A stretch of DNA of 64,000 nucleotides from Saccoglossus kowalevskii. Its lineage: Eukaryota; Hemichordata; Enteropneusta; Harrimaniidae. The translations under genes were made by a program, and so were the position numbers. Location of the stretch: assembly GCF_000003605.2 (NCBI RefSeq), contig NW_003108087.1:213334-277333 (forward strand), written 5' to 3'. How positions within the stretch are numbered: position 1 is the first letter of the stretch; every line of letters starts with the position of its first letter. Of this stretch, positions 26,688 to 40,593 are shown piece after piece. The notes below the pieces were generated by a model, which made no database searches, was not told the origin of the DNA, and saw only the letters and a program-made list of their open reading frames with translations.

Positions 26688-28196
26688 ATATGACCATATA
26701 TGGCAGTGTAATTCCATTGATTTGACCATATATAGTAGTGTACTTTCAGTGATTTGACCATATATGGCAGTGAAATTCCAATGATTTGACCATATATGGC
26801 AGTGTAATTCAACTGATTTGACCATATTTGGCAGTGTAACTCCATTGATGTGACCATATATGGAAGTGTAATTCTATTTATGTGACAATATATGGCAGTG
26901 TAATTCCACTGATTTGACCATATATGGCAGTGTGATGCAACTGATGTGACCATATTTGCCATGTAATTTCATTGATGTGACCATATATGGCAGTGTAATT
27001 CAACTAATTTCACCATATATTGCAGGGTAATTCAATTGATTTCACCATATATGGCAGTGTAATGCAACTGATGTCACCATATTTGGCAGTGTAATTCCAT
27101 TGATGTGACCATGTATGGCAGTGTAATTCAACTAATGTGACCATATATGGCAGTGCAATTTCATTGATGTGACCATTTATGGAAGTGTAATTCCATTTAT
27201 GTGACCATATATGGCAGTGTAATTCCACTGATTTGACCATGTATAGTAGTGTAATTCCATTGATGTGACCATATATGGCAGTGTAATTCAACGGATATGA
27301 CTATATATGGCAGTGTAATTTCACTGATTTGACCATGTTATTAGCGCAATTCCATTGATGTGACCATATATGGAAGGGTATTTTAACTGATGTGACCATT
27401 TATGGCAGTGTAATTCAACTGATGTGACCATATATGGCGCTGTATTTTAACTGATGTGACCATATATGGCAGTGTAATTCAACTGATGTGACCATATATG
27501 GCAGTGTAATTCAACTGATGTGACCATATATGGCAGTGTATTTTAACTGATGTGACCATATATAGCAGTGTAATTCAACTGATGTGACCATATATGGCAG
27601 TGTAATTCAACTGATGTGACCATATATGACAATGTAATTCCATTGATGTGACCATATATGGCAGTGTAATTCAACTGATGTGACCATATATGGCTGTGTA
27701 AATCAACTGATGTGACCATATATGGCAGTGTAATTCCATTGATGTGACCATATGTGGCAGTGTAATTCCACTGACTTGACCATGTATAGTAGTGCAATTC
27801 CATTGATGTGACAATATATATCAGTATATTTTAACTGATGTGACCATATATGGCAGTGTAATTCAACTGATTTGATCATTTATAGTAGTGTAATTCCATT
27901 GATGTGACCATATATGGCAGTGTAATGCAACTGATTTGACCATATATGATAATGTAATTCAACTGATGTAACCATTTATGGCAGTGTAATTCAACTGATA
28001 TGACCATATATGATAATGTAATTCAACTGATGTGACCATTTATGGCAGTGTAATTCAACCGATGTGACCATATATGATAATGTAATTCAACTAATGTGAC
28101 CATATATGGCAATGTAATTCAACTGATGTGACCATATATGGCAGTATAATTCCACTGATTTGACCATATATGGCAGTGTAATTTCACTGATTTAAC
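26688..28196. repeat. 32-bp minisatellite with CArG boxes
   Basis: About 47 tandem units of 32 bp. A typical unit contains GATGTGACC, then ATATATGG, CAGTGTAATTCAACT. Most units include the decamer CCATATATGG or a variant (CCATTTATGG, CCATATTTGG), all fitting CC(A/T)6GG, the CArG box bound by SRF/MADS factors. I count about thirty intact boxes. Central units are more alike than those at the edges. Since 32 is not a multiple of 3, three units (96 bases) make each open frame recur, producing long meaningless minus-strand frames. Confidence 0.97.
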
Positions 28197-31100
28197 TTTG
28201 TCCTAGGTAAATTTTCAAAATGGTGTGACTTTTCAAGCAATGGCACTTCATCAGTAACACGTGAAAATATAGTCGATGTTGTTGTTGTTGGTACGACTAC
28301 AGGCTTGGTACAAAGGTTTGAGCTATCCTTCTACTATTTCCAATCTTCGCACACTTTTTCCAATTCCAAAGTGCCCCTGTTATATTTTCATGTTTATTAT
28401 TGCTAATTGTTAATGGGATAATCGTTAAATTAATTAGTGCAGTATGTAGCCTGGATATCATCAACGTATCGTTATGCATGCAACATTATGAGTAATCAAA
28501 CTGCTTGTCAGCGCGAGTCCAGCAAAATTGGACAACTTGTTTCTTTTGAAAAACTTGAAAAGTTTCATATATTTTTGGAGGATGAGCAGTGCAATTCACT
28601 TGTCAAAAAAACAATATCAAATACGGCGATATCTGTGATCTGTCACGTGATTAGGTCTCGGGACTACAGTTGAGTCGAAGCAGAATTTGACACGTCGAAA
28701 AAATATTGTCAACAAACAAGCTGCTCTCTGATTGGTCGAATTGATCGGTGCAGTGATTGGATAGCCAATTAACACCGATGTTAGACTGCATGATTTATTA
28801 TGGCATGAACATGTGCAGGATTTGTTTTTCTACATGACTGACCAATGACCTTGTTTGAGGCATGTCTATAATTTAATAACGGGTGTAGAAAACAAAGCAA
28901 GTGTTCAAACCCGTAAGACAAATCAATTTAGTGTACTCCATCACCGATAGCGGTTTATTTGCATAATAGTAATAATCGATTCTTCAAATGCGTATTTAGT
29001 AATACCGACAGTCATAACCCATTCACAAAGATAATCCGTGAAGCTGTTATTCATAAGCAGATTTGTCAATGTCTAGGTATTTGTCAACTTAAAACAACTA
29101 GACAATTCACTCCACTATTGAAAACCATTCTTAAAATGTTGTATTGTTTCATTTTTTCCAGTTACAGGAGACACTGTCTACAATCGTTATTCAAGATAGA
29201 TGTGCTTCACTACAAATAAACGCATGGAAAAAACGTGTATACCGCAAAAATATTTGTTATTATACTATTGGAGTGGCGTTGAACAGAACCTCCTGTATTT
29301 ATTCAAATAATATAGTTCCTCGGGCTTCTGCGTTAATTTCAAGTTTCTGTTAGCTCGTTCGTCGGGTTGGATTGCAGTAACTCGTAACCATGACAATGTA
29401 ATACAAAATTTGCATATTCCACAGGTCAAAAGCTTGTTTTGTAAACTTTTTTTTTTCATTTTTTCATTGTTTTTGTTTTGTATTACAGCCTAAAGATTTT
29501 TACATATCGGTTCTGAAGGTATCCGAAATGTAATTGCTAACATGTGAATAAATAACGTTTAGTTAAAATTTAATAATCAGTTGTATCACAATTTATGTAA
29601 ATGCCGTATATATCATCCAATTAGTTAATTTAGTCAATTAATCGACAACACTATTACCCATCGGACCCTCTCCCTTCCTAATCAACCCAATCACCCACCC
29701 ACACAGACACTGATGGCGTATCCTCCCATACTGAATGCTGAATAATGGCTTATCTCCTGTGTTTGGTAACTACAATAATCCTAACACCATGATAGCTGCA
29801 AGGAATTACGTCTTCCATATACTTTGATGACAAGATAATCCCCCCTGGTCGCCATCGGCCATCACAGTGAATAGTCCATCTCGTGGAAGCGCTTTGGCGT
29901 AGACGCAATTACAAAACAAACTGAGTAATTAAGTACATAAAGTACGACATGTGTGGAACAAAATTGGATTTACCGAGAATATGACTAAACGTCGATACCG
30001 ACTCTTTTCATTTACTTAACTGGGTTAGGTGTAATTACTGTAACATAAATTTGGAAATTCTGCCTCCAAGCAGACTCTAAATTCATATAGGTAATCACGT
30101 TGCTGTAATAGGCAGTTTATTTTTTGCAGCATGAGTGTCAGTTTCATCGGTATGTAAAAGGTGACGAGCGCCGAGCACCCCGCAAATTGAGTTATGGGTC
30201 TGGTTTGGCTTACCAATTTCAAAGATCTCTAGAATATATTACCTGCTTCGTAACCGCGATGCGATTGACTTGGCTTATTTAAAAATATTCGTCGAAATCC
30301 AATATATTTCTCTTCTCTCATTTAATTCCGCGTATTATATACTGAGATTCTCTTTGCCATTCAAAAAAGTTGAATTGTGTTTGTTTTGTAGCTCGGGAAA
30401 TATACATCATTTAGCGCCATATTAGCTGAGAAAACACGTGTTTATATTAATATCATAAATTAGTGGCGCACTTGATTCAAATTATTTCGGGGATCAGTGG
30501 AATATTTCACGTGCGCACCGCGGCGAAAATGCAGTTTGGTCGCCATGGCAACCATGCGTTGTATAAGTAAGGTATCTTTAATGGCTCTTCGCAATTGAAA
30601 TTATTCAGGAAATCATATTTCGTGGAAACAATATTGGATTTATAAAAGTAAGATTGAATTGATCAACATCACGCTAGTCACGGAGGAACCGGAAACTTCT
30701 TAAAAGAACAAAGATACCGGTTATAATTTGAATGTTAGCAAGTTGAATTATAGGGATAATTTGCGATTACTTTCGCAAATAGCGTTAGCGGGTTTATTTT
30801 GGCTGGGTCACATGACTCTGGAATAGTAAATTCCGGCCGACATCTGTGCAGGTTAGACGATACTCACCCGTCATTATCGGGGGGGGGGGTGAGTTAATGT
30901 AAAGGACTAATTGCATAGCAATATGTTTGGCCTAACAGTGATTCAACAGGTGTCCCTTCAACAATAGAGACACGGAGTTTATTTCATTGACGTACTGCAT
31001 TTTACTGGAGTTGGCTGTGACGTAAGCATGTATATTGCTTTCACGAAGCCACATAAACAACGTCACATTATAACTTCTGCTATATAACAACGAAACCAAC

Positions 31101-32429
31101 GACGTGTAATTCTATCACCAAAAAAAATTAATGCGCGGCGATGTATAACTTGATTTTCAAAATGACTCATTCAGAGTGTTACCGGTGTCCGTAGCCGCCG
31201 GCTTCACTCTACATTTGCGTACAAAAAACAAACAAATCAAGTTAAAACGAAAAACGTTCAGTCAATTATGTCTATTCATAAATACTTTTCATAACACTGA
31301 AATAATTTACTGAGATGAGCTGACAGGTTGATTAACATTACTGAAGTTCTTGTCCAAACATGTTTAAAATCGCAGAGTTTTTAAAAAACAAATTGATCAG
31401 TAATTGATCTCATTCAATATACCTTCCTCGTCAATCTATTATGATAAAAAAATACCATTTTTTAATTCGCATGAACTGCCGTTAACAATTGAATCCTATA
31501 TACGCTGGAAATTCGGATATCATTATGTAGTTATTTACTCGGCCGCGACTGTCTTTGTTCAACCGTAAAGCCGTGACAGATTAAAACAAAATATGGAAAT
31601 AAAAACAGCGAGAGCCGGACTGAAAAGATATCCGGTCAGTTTTACTGAGCATAATTGAAAACCAAATAAAATTCATATAATGTTTTATCTCCTACACTGA
31701 TTGTATGACTGATGTCACATTGAATTATGCGAATATGTGAATATTAATTTTCTATATTTGTTTTTTATACCCGGAAATTTAACTTGACATTTTAGAATTA
31801 ATTTTATTCAGTTTAAGTCCGTTAGTCCTAATACAAATGACAGAACAGGCATACGTTATTAAGTATTCGAACATAGTTATTGATATAACGGTTTCTAAAG
31901 GAGCAACCGATGGCAAAGCATCGTTAAAAGTCAATATAACCATCTGTCGATGTATCTAACAAAGTGGAATTATATTGCAAGAAACAAACAAATAGACGTC
32001 ATGTGATCAGAGAAGAGACATACGATTCAAACGATTACTACCATTTTATTTAAAAAGAAACCCCAACTGGCAATAAATGACACTCTGAAGTATCAATGTC
32101 AACTGCTAACGTGACTCTTCCTTTATGAGTTGTTAAACACACTTCGCAAATGAAACTATTTGAATTACAGACGAGTGCGCGACCCCATTTGCAATCATTT
32201 TAACCAATCGCAGGCTGGTGAGACAACATTGTCGTCAATGAGAATTGTAGGTGTGATATAAGATGTCAGTACACACTTGGTAACTACGCAAACACGTATA
32301 ACTCAGTGGATTTTGGAAATTATAAGTATGTGCATGCAAATGTGTGAATTTGCATCTGTCTAGGATGATGCTCATGCAAGGCAATATCGTCACGGTAGAA
32401 AAAAATATGTCTTTAAAAGACAAATCTAA
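28197..32429. other. intergenic, no gene seen
   Basis: No coding exon can be supported. The notable local feature is an E-box, CG-rich and X-box cluster near 30.5 kb, described separately. Around 29.77-29.84 kb there are two TAATCC cores, the Otx/Pitx-type motif, which is weak evidence on its own. Confidence 0.5.
30509..30553. promoter_or_regulatory. CG-rich cluster with E-box and X-box
   Basis: Within about 45 bases lie CACGTG (E-box), a GCGCACCGCGGCG run and GTCGCCATGGCAAC at 30539-30552. The last fits the RFX X-box consensus GTHNYYATRRNAAC exactly. The cluster is conspicuous in AT-rich surroundings and could be an enhancer or an unannotated promoter. No transcript is recognisable beside it. 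Confidence 0.35.
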
Positions 32430-33006
32430 CGAAAGGAAGAGAAAGAAACGAGGGCCAGGAAAATATGAATGTCCTGGTAAGATCTAATAATGGTCTCTGG
32501 AATTGATTGTTTTGCTATAGACAATGACCATTCATGTCTTTGACGAAACCACATCACGGATAATTAAAATAACATGCCTGGTGAACAGGTATCACAGAGG
32601 AAACAAGAAATGCCTTATAAGATGAGGATGAACTGACATACATAAATGAGAAAAGTTAGACTATAAATGTCAACAAATTTCAATGACGAGAATTAAGAGA
32701 TCGTGCTAATTGTTAATTAATAAACTATTAACCTGTAGTACTATGAACAAAGAAGATGAATGCTTAATACACACTAGAGAACAGAAAATGACGTCTATGA
32801 GGAACAGGAAGGTGATGTAGGACACATAATGTCACAGATGAGAATGGCTATCAGCAAGAGAAGGGAGCCATAATTGACGTACCACCACGTGTTGCCGCGA
32901 TGTATTCGGAAAATATGATGTTAACAATGCTTGATGAAACCCACAGTTTTTTAATATTCTTAATATGCGATCTGCGATGGCCGCAAGCACGTGTCACTGA
33001 AACGAA

Positions 33007-33008
33007 AT

Positions 33009-33087
<79 letters not shown>

Positions 33088-33120
33088 TTTGTTTGTTTGT
33101 TTGTTTGTTTGTTTGTTTGT

Positions 33121-33191
<71 letters not shown>

Positions 33192-33192
33192 T
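33007..33192. repeat. ATTT tetranucleotide array with internal GTTT block
   Basis: About 186 bases of ATTT units with an inner block of about seven GTTT units near 33090-33120. The array is embedded in the interspersed repeat. It produces spurious frames reading as repeats of the tetrapeptide IYLF. Confidence 0.98.
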
Positions 33193-33279
33193 TGAGAATG
33201 ACTATCAGCAAGAGTAGGGAGCCATAGGTGGAATGTGACTCATAATGCCAGAGAATGTCATCAATTGGGAGTAGTAGTT
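33193..33279 (-). repeat. 87-bp segment repeated inverted at 41.1 kb
   Basis: This segment matches the reverse complement of 41084-41170 at 86 of 87 positions by eye. Both copies directly abut a tetranucleotide array through the same junction, ATTTATTGAGAATG on this strand sense. Similarity stops sharply at 33280. Confidence 0.93.
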
Positions 33280-34660
33280 ACTATTTATACTATTTATTTA
33301 ACAAAGTATTATTTTGTATTTACATTTTAAAACATTTGTGATCCATTATATAAGTAAATATCTAGATGAACAACACCAGCTCATTTCAATTTTAACAATG
33401 TACTACCACACGTACCAAACCCTTATTGAACTATCAGCACACATCTGTCCCGATATGAATAAAGTGATAATTGATAAACAATAACGGTGTGTAGTATGTC
33501 AATCAACGGTGTAAACATTATTACAATACAACCTAATTAATCGGCAAATAATTTAATTACTTGATATGATCATGCGGAACTCTGGTATCCAATTACACCG
33601 TTCGGTGATCAGGAATCCCCTCTGGGCCACCTTAATGGATTAATAATAAAACCAATAAACTAGATGGACGGCGTATTCTTATTATTTATTTTTGTGAATT
33701 TTCTCAGACCGTTTTCAGAAATTGGGACAAATATAAATTCCTCGTCTACCATAGTTTATTCGGTATCGAGGCACGCACGAATCATGTCTACAAAGTAAAA
33801 TTAGAATCAGTTGTGCCTGTTATTATTATGTTATATACAGAAAGATATACTTGGCGTACATATGAAAACGAAAATACTGTTACGATACCGCCAATTTATT
33901 ATAGCTGCTGGTATGTGGGGCAGACTCGTAATTATCGTGGGCACCTGGATCACACAAGAACTCTGTGCTGTGTCCAAAACTAATATTCAACTTTTTTCTG
34001 AAATTCTTACAATTGTGTAGAAAATGAACCTGGAATAAATACCACAGTTGATTAGTATTTTCCTCCGATAAATGTAATGTATGTTAATTACCATGGTTAT
34101 ATGTGTGCCATAAATAAACAAAATGTAGGAATTAAAGTAGACCATAGTGATATGTGGTGTTTTGAGATGATTCAAACTTAGCTGTGTGCATGATTCCATC
34201 CTGTCACTCCCAGGTTCATGTTTATTGTGACGTCACACAACCATAATCCGTAGATGTATTCAGCCTCGAAGTAGGAAATTGATGAAATATAAAACCAGGT
34301 ATACGATATGGCCCTGGGTTATGTTCTGATTGGTCATTGGTCTATATATATATTACTTGGCATAATTGGTTGTGCTGGTTCTAAGTTTGTGGTAGGTAGT
34401 AACCACAATGCTTGGTAATGCAATGAAATGATTAACTTAAAAAATCATTATAGATCAGGATTAAAAACTACTACTGTTTATATTTTATATCTACCGGTCC
34501 TAACAGTAGATACATATTTACATAACTTTAACACTAGATCCGCGTTCATTCTTCATTCTTCAATGACCCCTCTCCGTGATAGGTTTTTAATATTATTGAA
34601 GTTGATCCAATATTATTTAATAACATATAATGTTCCTGCGAGGACCAACGGTTGTAGGGA

Positions 34661-34692
34661 TTTTATTTTATTTTATTTTATTTTATTTTATT
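34661..34692. repeat. short TTTTA microsatellite
   Basis: Six or so ATTTT units. Confidence 0.95.
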
Positions 34693-37600
34693 GTACTTAT
34701 CAAAAAAATCAGGGACACATTTTAGTAGCATTTTGTAAATTCGTGTATGCAATTACACTCGAAAAATCCTACAAATCGCTAAATACTACGTGACATCCAC
34801 AAATTCACAATATTGGTATCAAGTACGACGGATATAGATATGGATGGAGAATATACCTCACATTACAAACAATGGCGTAACGCGTGCAATTTGATCACCT
34901 AACTGCGTTAAATGATGATGTAATCAATACCACTGAACCCACTTGTCAAATTGAACCTCACTCGAGGCCGCAATATAGATTTGAAGTGTGGCATCTGTGG
35001 TCTATTTGACTTATCATGTCTGTCTTGCAGAGGTATTAGTCGAGGTGTTTTGTTAGTTTAGTTAAAAAACGGAGAGAAAAATACAAACATCTCGTCAGAT
35101 ACGTTAATGGAATTCCTTTTGAAAATGGACTGGTCATTTTGTGTTTGATTTCAGTATTTCACCATACCCATCTGAAATCGATATTGGTGTGACAATTATT
35201 GTTTTCTCCTCCGCTCGATACACAGTAAATATACATTACATATAAAACGACTTTGTGCATCAACAGAAGGGTAGAAGGGACATAAAATACAATTTAATCA
35301 TGGTTTAAATGTACATGTGTTTGCGCAAAGACGCTGGAGAAAGACGTGTCTTTGATTCACGTAAGTGTGTGTGAAGGTTCAAAGTTTTATGTAACCTAAT
35401 TGTATAATTGAATATTAAGCAATCAACATTTGACACTAAGGTAACTGAGAATAGTGTTATATAAACTTGTTATCGCATCATCACGCGTGGCATGCGTGCT
35501 CTGGGTAATGCTGGTACTCATATGCATATACAGTAACTTGGTGTCTATTCTAGAGTTTGTTCAGCCAAATGACAGCAAATAAATTAGCGAACTTATTAAT
35601 ACTATATGTACGAATTTGTGATGGTAAACGTACGATTGCGCAGGGGCTTGATCTAGTATATCATTAGACAACACAACGTGACAATCATAACAATCAAAGT
35701 TACCAGTATACCGTGACAAGCTGGTGACGTCCAACCGATATCTAAATTAAGGTTTCACACTTTCTATGCGGTATGCGTCACTTTGCGTATTTTTTTTTAA
35801 TATACGAAATTTGTACATACTGTAGTGCACATATGCCTTTTATTATCAATATGTCAAAATCTGCCAATATTAGTCAACAGTATGTATGTACACTTTTTGT
35901 CGAGCATTAAACATAAAATGTAAATACAGTTTACGTAGATCACAATGAGACATTTATTCAGCCCGCCAACAAATGCGTATTTTTTTTAAAAACTGCTTGG
36001 CAAGTAATTCTATTATATTATAACACTTTGCACCGAGACACATTTTGAGATATTAGTAAAAAATAATTATTACATAAAAAAATTACTTATTTTTCTTACC
36101 CAATATTTTTCCAGAAATGTTTACAGTCAATTTCATATTTTTCTCATACGTCAAAATTGATAAAGTTACGTCTTTTTTACTTACGAGTACCGTTCCTCGT
36201 TACACAAATTATTGGAATATTATAGTTGATTTTTAGTGTTATTTGCCATGATGACCGTCAGATGACTTCTGTATTAATTACCTGATACTCGCGTATCATG
36301 GTGGTGTTTAGTAGAATATATTCTGGTATATTTAACAACTGACAACTATTTGCGGGTTACTGAAACGCCTGGTATTATTTGCGATGACGTATGCAAACTA
36401 CAGGCTCGTTCGCAGAGCTCACACGTGTAACCTCGTCCGATCACGTGGAATACAAAATTTGCACCGAACCACAATTTGTTATCGCCAACCGGATATTTTG
36501 GGAAATGTACAATATTTGATGACGTCGAAGTATTCACAAAAACTGTCATGTGCCATGGACATCGGTAGATTGTGTATTGATACCGTACGGGATTAATATG
36601 GGAGCAATAATATTCAATAAACCGTGATAGAACACTGGCACAATTCGTCGCTTTCGGATCCGTCACCACCAAAGAACGACGAGTCCGTGAGGCTAGACTC
36701 CTGCAGTCATAATGCCTGTGGTAGGTTATGTGAAAGAGTAAAACAGAGCGCCAGACTGGAAAATATTTATCAAATACTAACAATAATATAATAAAAAAAA
36801 TAACAGTTCTAATATTAGTTCTAACAATATATTTGTTTTACTGGATATCAGAAAGTTGTGTTGAAGTGTCGCACTGGAAGTATGCGTTCACATATATAAT
36901 GGTTGCAATTGTCGACAGACACGATGGATTGTGCTCATAAGCTCATATTATAGCACTATGGCCACTGGCACTGTGTACAATTATAGGCGCATCATTGAGA
37001 TTTGCGTGGATAGAACTGTGGATATACGGAGGGGATGGGGCTATGAGGGAATTGCTTCATCGATCTGTAGTGTACGAAACTGGGATAACTGGAATAAGTA
37101 AAAATAAAGCCATGATATCGTGAAGCGGGCACAAGTGATGAAATCGAAATAGGTCAGCCATGATGACTCCTGAATTGTGACTCTCCAAATAAGCTGAGAC
37201 GATAATCACCAGTTTTATTAGATTGCGTTTGATGTATAAAAACACACAAAATAAGACTTAAAAAAGTATTTTCGGCCCGCTGATCAAAGAATTAAATAGC
37301 TTCCAATTTCCTATAATTTGTCGCTGAAATGGTTTTGGCGCAATTCCCGTTACTTTCAAGTACACTATTGTTTTCCTGTTATAATGCCCTTAATATCCGT
37401 CAATCTGTCGATATAAAATTGAGTTACTCAATCAGCATACAGAATATTCTGTATTTTTATTCAAACATGCAAACGACATTGCTGTATTCCCGCCAAAAAT
37501 CAACCCTAGTTTACTGTAATGCTGTGCATTGATTGAATATATAAGAGGCGTGGTAAAATATTTCACTATTATTTCATGTTCTCATATTAAAGTCTTTGAA

Positions 37601-38636
37601 AATTACATTTCTGAACAAATCGACTGACCTTGGTCTCAACCGTTTAGGAATGGTAAAAAAAAACTTTTGCTGAACATAACATTTTCAGTTTGAGTTTTTC
37701 ATTCTACTGATACGTAGACGCAATGCACCATGGGTGGTCGGAGGTACCGGCGTATTAGCGTCACGTGATGCAAACACTAACAAACGACGTACCGGCAAGT
37801 ATTTTATAACAAATCTTATCTTTGACCTTTGAATAAATTCGAACTGCGATAAATAATTATTGGGCAAAATTAAAAAATTAAAAAATACCATTAATAAACT
37901 TAACTCGGGAAGTTTCACAAATTATATTCGCCCTGGAAATGTAGTTAGTTGGGATAAAATTGCTTTTTTCTACTTTAAAGGGCGGCAGTCGTCGTGCCGC
38001 GTCCTGTTCGATATGGAACTCATAGCCGAATAGCGACGTATACAACGCGTGTAAAATACATTGTTTATTTACATGAAATTCGAACACGCGCTGCTCGACG
38101 ACCACCCCGCTTTAAATTGTCAAGGCGTTGTGTTTGGACGACGTTGCTAACCGTGATTTGGGGTGATCCCGTGTCCTGTTTATTGAGCCGAAGTTGACGG
38201 ATTATTAGTGAATAACTGGGTTACAGCTAACGGACAATCGTTCTGCTTCGAAATTATTGAATTAGAGAAACTAACCAAACGTAAACAATGTCATCTTCTA
38301 TCGTGTCGAAGTATGTTAGTTATTTTTCATGATGAGAGATCAATCTGATTAAAATAAGACCCTAGTTTTGGCTTTTTTCATTTTTTCATTGGAGAAACTA
38401 ATTAACAAACAATTCCAATGTACAAGAAAAAAAGATCGTGTTGCGTCGCAAGGGTTTCATTTTGAAGACAATCATCTCGATCAAAGGTTGGCCAGGGAAA
38501 AGCAATTGCCTTTGAAGGCTAAACAAATTCTGTCGTGTACTGCGGCGGACAATTTATCAATTTTTTTCCTTCAGTGACGAGTTTTTGACCATATTTTCTT
38601 GTAAGTTGCACAAAACACTGCCAGACATGTACCATC

Positions 38637-38662
38637 TAGATCGTCAATGCTCCGACGATCTA
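38637..38662. repeat. 9-bp inverted repeat
   Basis: TAGATCGTC at 38637-38645 is complementary to GACGATCTA at 38654-38662 across an 8-base loop. No role is evident. Confidence 0.5.
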
Positions 38663-40098
38663 AATGTGCGGTTGACCGCCGATCGCGAAGCCCTGTCCAG
38701 CAGGAATTATTGTTGAGGGGATAGTGCAGGTGGCTGCTACGATTGACACGAAAATACAACTGCAAATTTAAAATTTCTTCAGCATAAAGAATGTATTTGA
38801 ATGCAACTTGATTTACAGTAACATTAAGATTGACTTCAAGTTCAGTATTATGACTGTCACTCGCATCTCAAATTGTGTGAGAAGCACATACACATACTTT
38901 TCGCAGTTTGGCAAGACTTCATGTTCTCATCAGTGTTGGTGATAATTTGTTTCTCCCGTGCATTTTCTTGCAAATTGTTGTTGCCCTTCGATAATTCTCA
39001 CAAATTATCAGTGGGATTTTGGATTCTCGTCATTAAACTGTTTTAATTCAAAATTCCACACCACCACCACGTCGAAAAACTATCAGTGGCGAGAATAATA
39101 TCAAGTGTAGATAAGGTGCGGAAATGTGTCAGTTTCTCGATCTAGTATTATATGTTTTTTTGCAATTCATACTTTTCAGTGTAGCAATATTCTTGTAATC
39201 TTCCTGTGTATTATATTTTGCCCACCAATTCATGTAGGGCTCAATAAATTAACTTGCATAAACCATTGATAGAAAATTACTAGTATATTTTTATTTACAA
39301 GAGAGATTCCACAGCATTTTACAATTGTTGTCATTACAATGAATACATTTTTTTATTTCCAACAAATGTGTACACCAACTTTCGTTGTATTTGACAATGA
39401 TAAACTTACCAAAAACCGTGTTTTACCCGATCGTTTAATCGCTAGCCTCGGTATAACCCGCCATTTTTTTTGAGTGTGTTTGTGACCTGATTCTGACCGG
39501 TGATGTCACCAGGTGCGCTATAGAAGGAGGTCTGTGATTCGTTGACTAAACCAGTCAGAGGTCTCGTTGAAATCTTGGTACTTGATTGATTCAGATGTAT
39601 GTGGCGATAGTTAAAAATATACCGAATCACATGTACGTAACAAAAAACATAAAAAAAAATAGTAAAAATAAATTAAATATATAAAATAAAATACATGCCG
39701 CGCAATACATCAGCTTTTAATCAGATTGGATGAGAGATGAGAGACTGGGGGCAATCACAATGTTGGAGGGAAAACAATTTTATAGTGAAATTAAATTAAA
39801 TTGAATTTTATAATGTTGTCGGAAGAAGAAGTTACTTGTAACTCAGAGAAGCGATATAAATACACTTCCCACCAACATGAAGGTTATAGTTAAAATGTTT
39901 GTATCCGTCAGTTTTTTTGTTAACGGTCTTAATTAATCATAATAATCATTTTCAAATGCAGATAACCTAAAAAATAAAAATATGAATGGTTAACCGAATG
40001 ACATTTTACAGAATGTTGATGTTCTGATTACGAAACTGTTATCAGTTGTAGTTCCTCTCTTTCTTATTTGATGACGGCCCAGTTAATCGCCAGCGCCT

Positions 40099-40127
40099 GT
40101 TACTAAGCAACGGGAGCTCGCCATTTT
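40099..40127 (-). promoter_or_regulatory. X-box-like plus YY1-like motif pair
   Basis: GTTACTAAGCAAC at 40099-40111 is an RFX-type X-box with one-base half-site spacing. Eight bases on is CGCCATTTTG, the inverse of CAAAATGGCG, which resembles the YY1 motif found at many transcription starts. Together they look like a small promoter on the minus strand. The ATG within the motif opens only a 13-codon frame, so any product is unknown. Confidence 0.25.
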
Positions 40128-40462
40128 GAGTCATTGATTTGTCGAGATGATAACACTTTAATTATTAACCATTTGGGTACAGCGTACATAGTTGAATTAC
40201 ATAAGCCCTCGCATTACAATAATGCCCACTTGGTTTAAAAGCTAAATGAATTGGTTTAAAACCACCAACAAGGTAATCGCCGTGACAAATGTCCATCACT
40301 GCTCAATCGCGACGTCATACGTGACGGATTGGTGTCGAAAATCATCCAATACATCTACAATTTCGATCGACACTCTTATAGCTTAGTTAAAATAGGGACC
40401 GGGAAATACCTGGAAATAAACAAAATTGATAATCTCGAAAAGAAAATTGTTAGATTTAAATC

Positions 40463-40593
<131 letters not shown>

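Larger units (their letters stand above)
32430..33290 (-). repeat. interspersed repeat locus with degenerate tandem units
   Basis: Degenerate units around the phrase GAGAATGNCTATCAGCAAGA and AGGGAGCCATA occur at about 32839 and 33193, on either side of a long ATTT array. The same family is present in opposite orientation at 40.6-41.7 kb. The left limit is approximate because the units are strongly diverged. Confidence 0.6.
33291..40462. other. intergenic, no gene seen
   Basis: No coding exon can be supported. The frame near 36.35-36.78 kb is long (145 codons) but has no domain and no splice context. Contents include a short ATTTT array, a palindrome at 38.64 kb and a possible promoter-like motif pair at 40.1 kb. 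Confidence 0.5.

Noticed and set aside
26675-27803. Three 86-95 codon minus-strand frames with repeated WNYTAIYGHING-like text
   Set aside because: They are translations of the minisatellite. Frames recur every 96 bases because of the 32-bp unit, with stops where units mutate.
26675-28196. Regular 32-bp repeat that might suggest a CRISPR array
   Set aside because: Units are directly contiguous with no unique spacers, they drift gradually, and the surrounding DNA is animal. It is a minisatellite.
32900-33227. 105-codon frame of IYLF repeats
   Set aside because: Translation of the ATTT array; the same text appears in both possible frames and at 41.1-41.6 kb.
36346-36783. 145-codon minus-strand frame
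   Set aside because: No domain, Cys/His/Tyr-rich AT-biased composition, no splice signals that fit, and a plus-strand frame of similar quality overlaps it.
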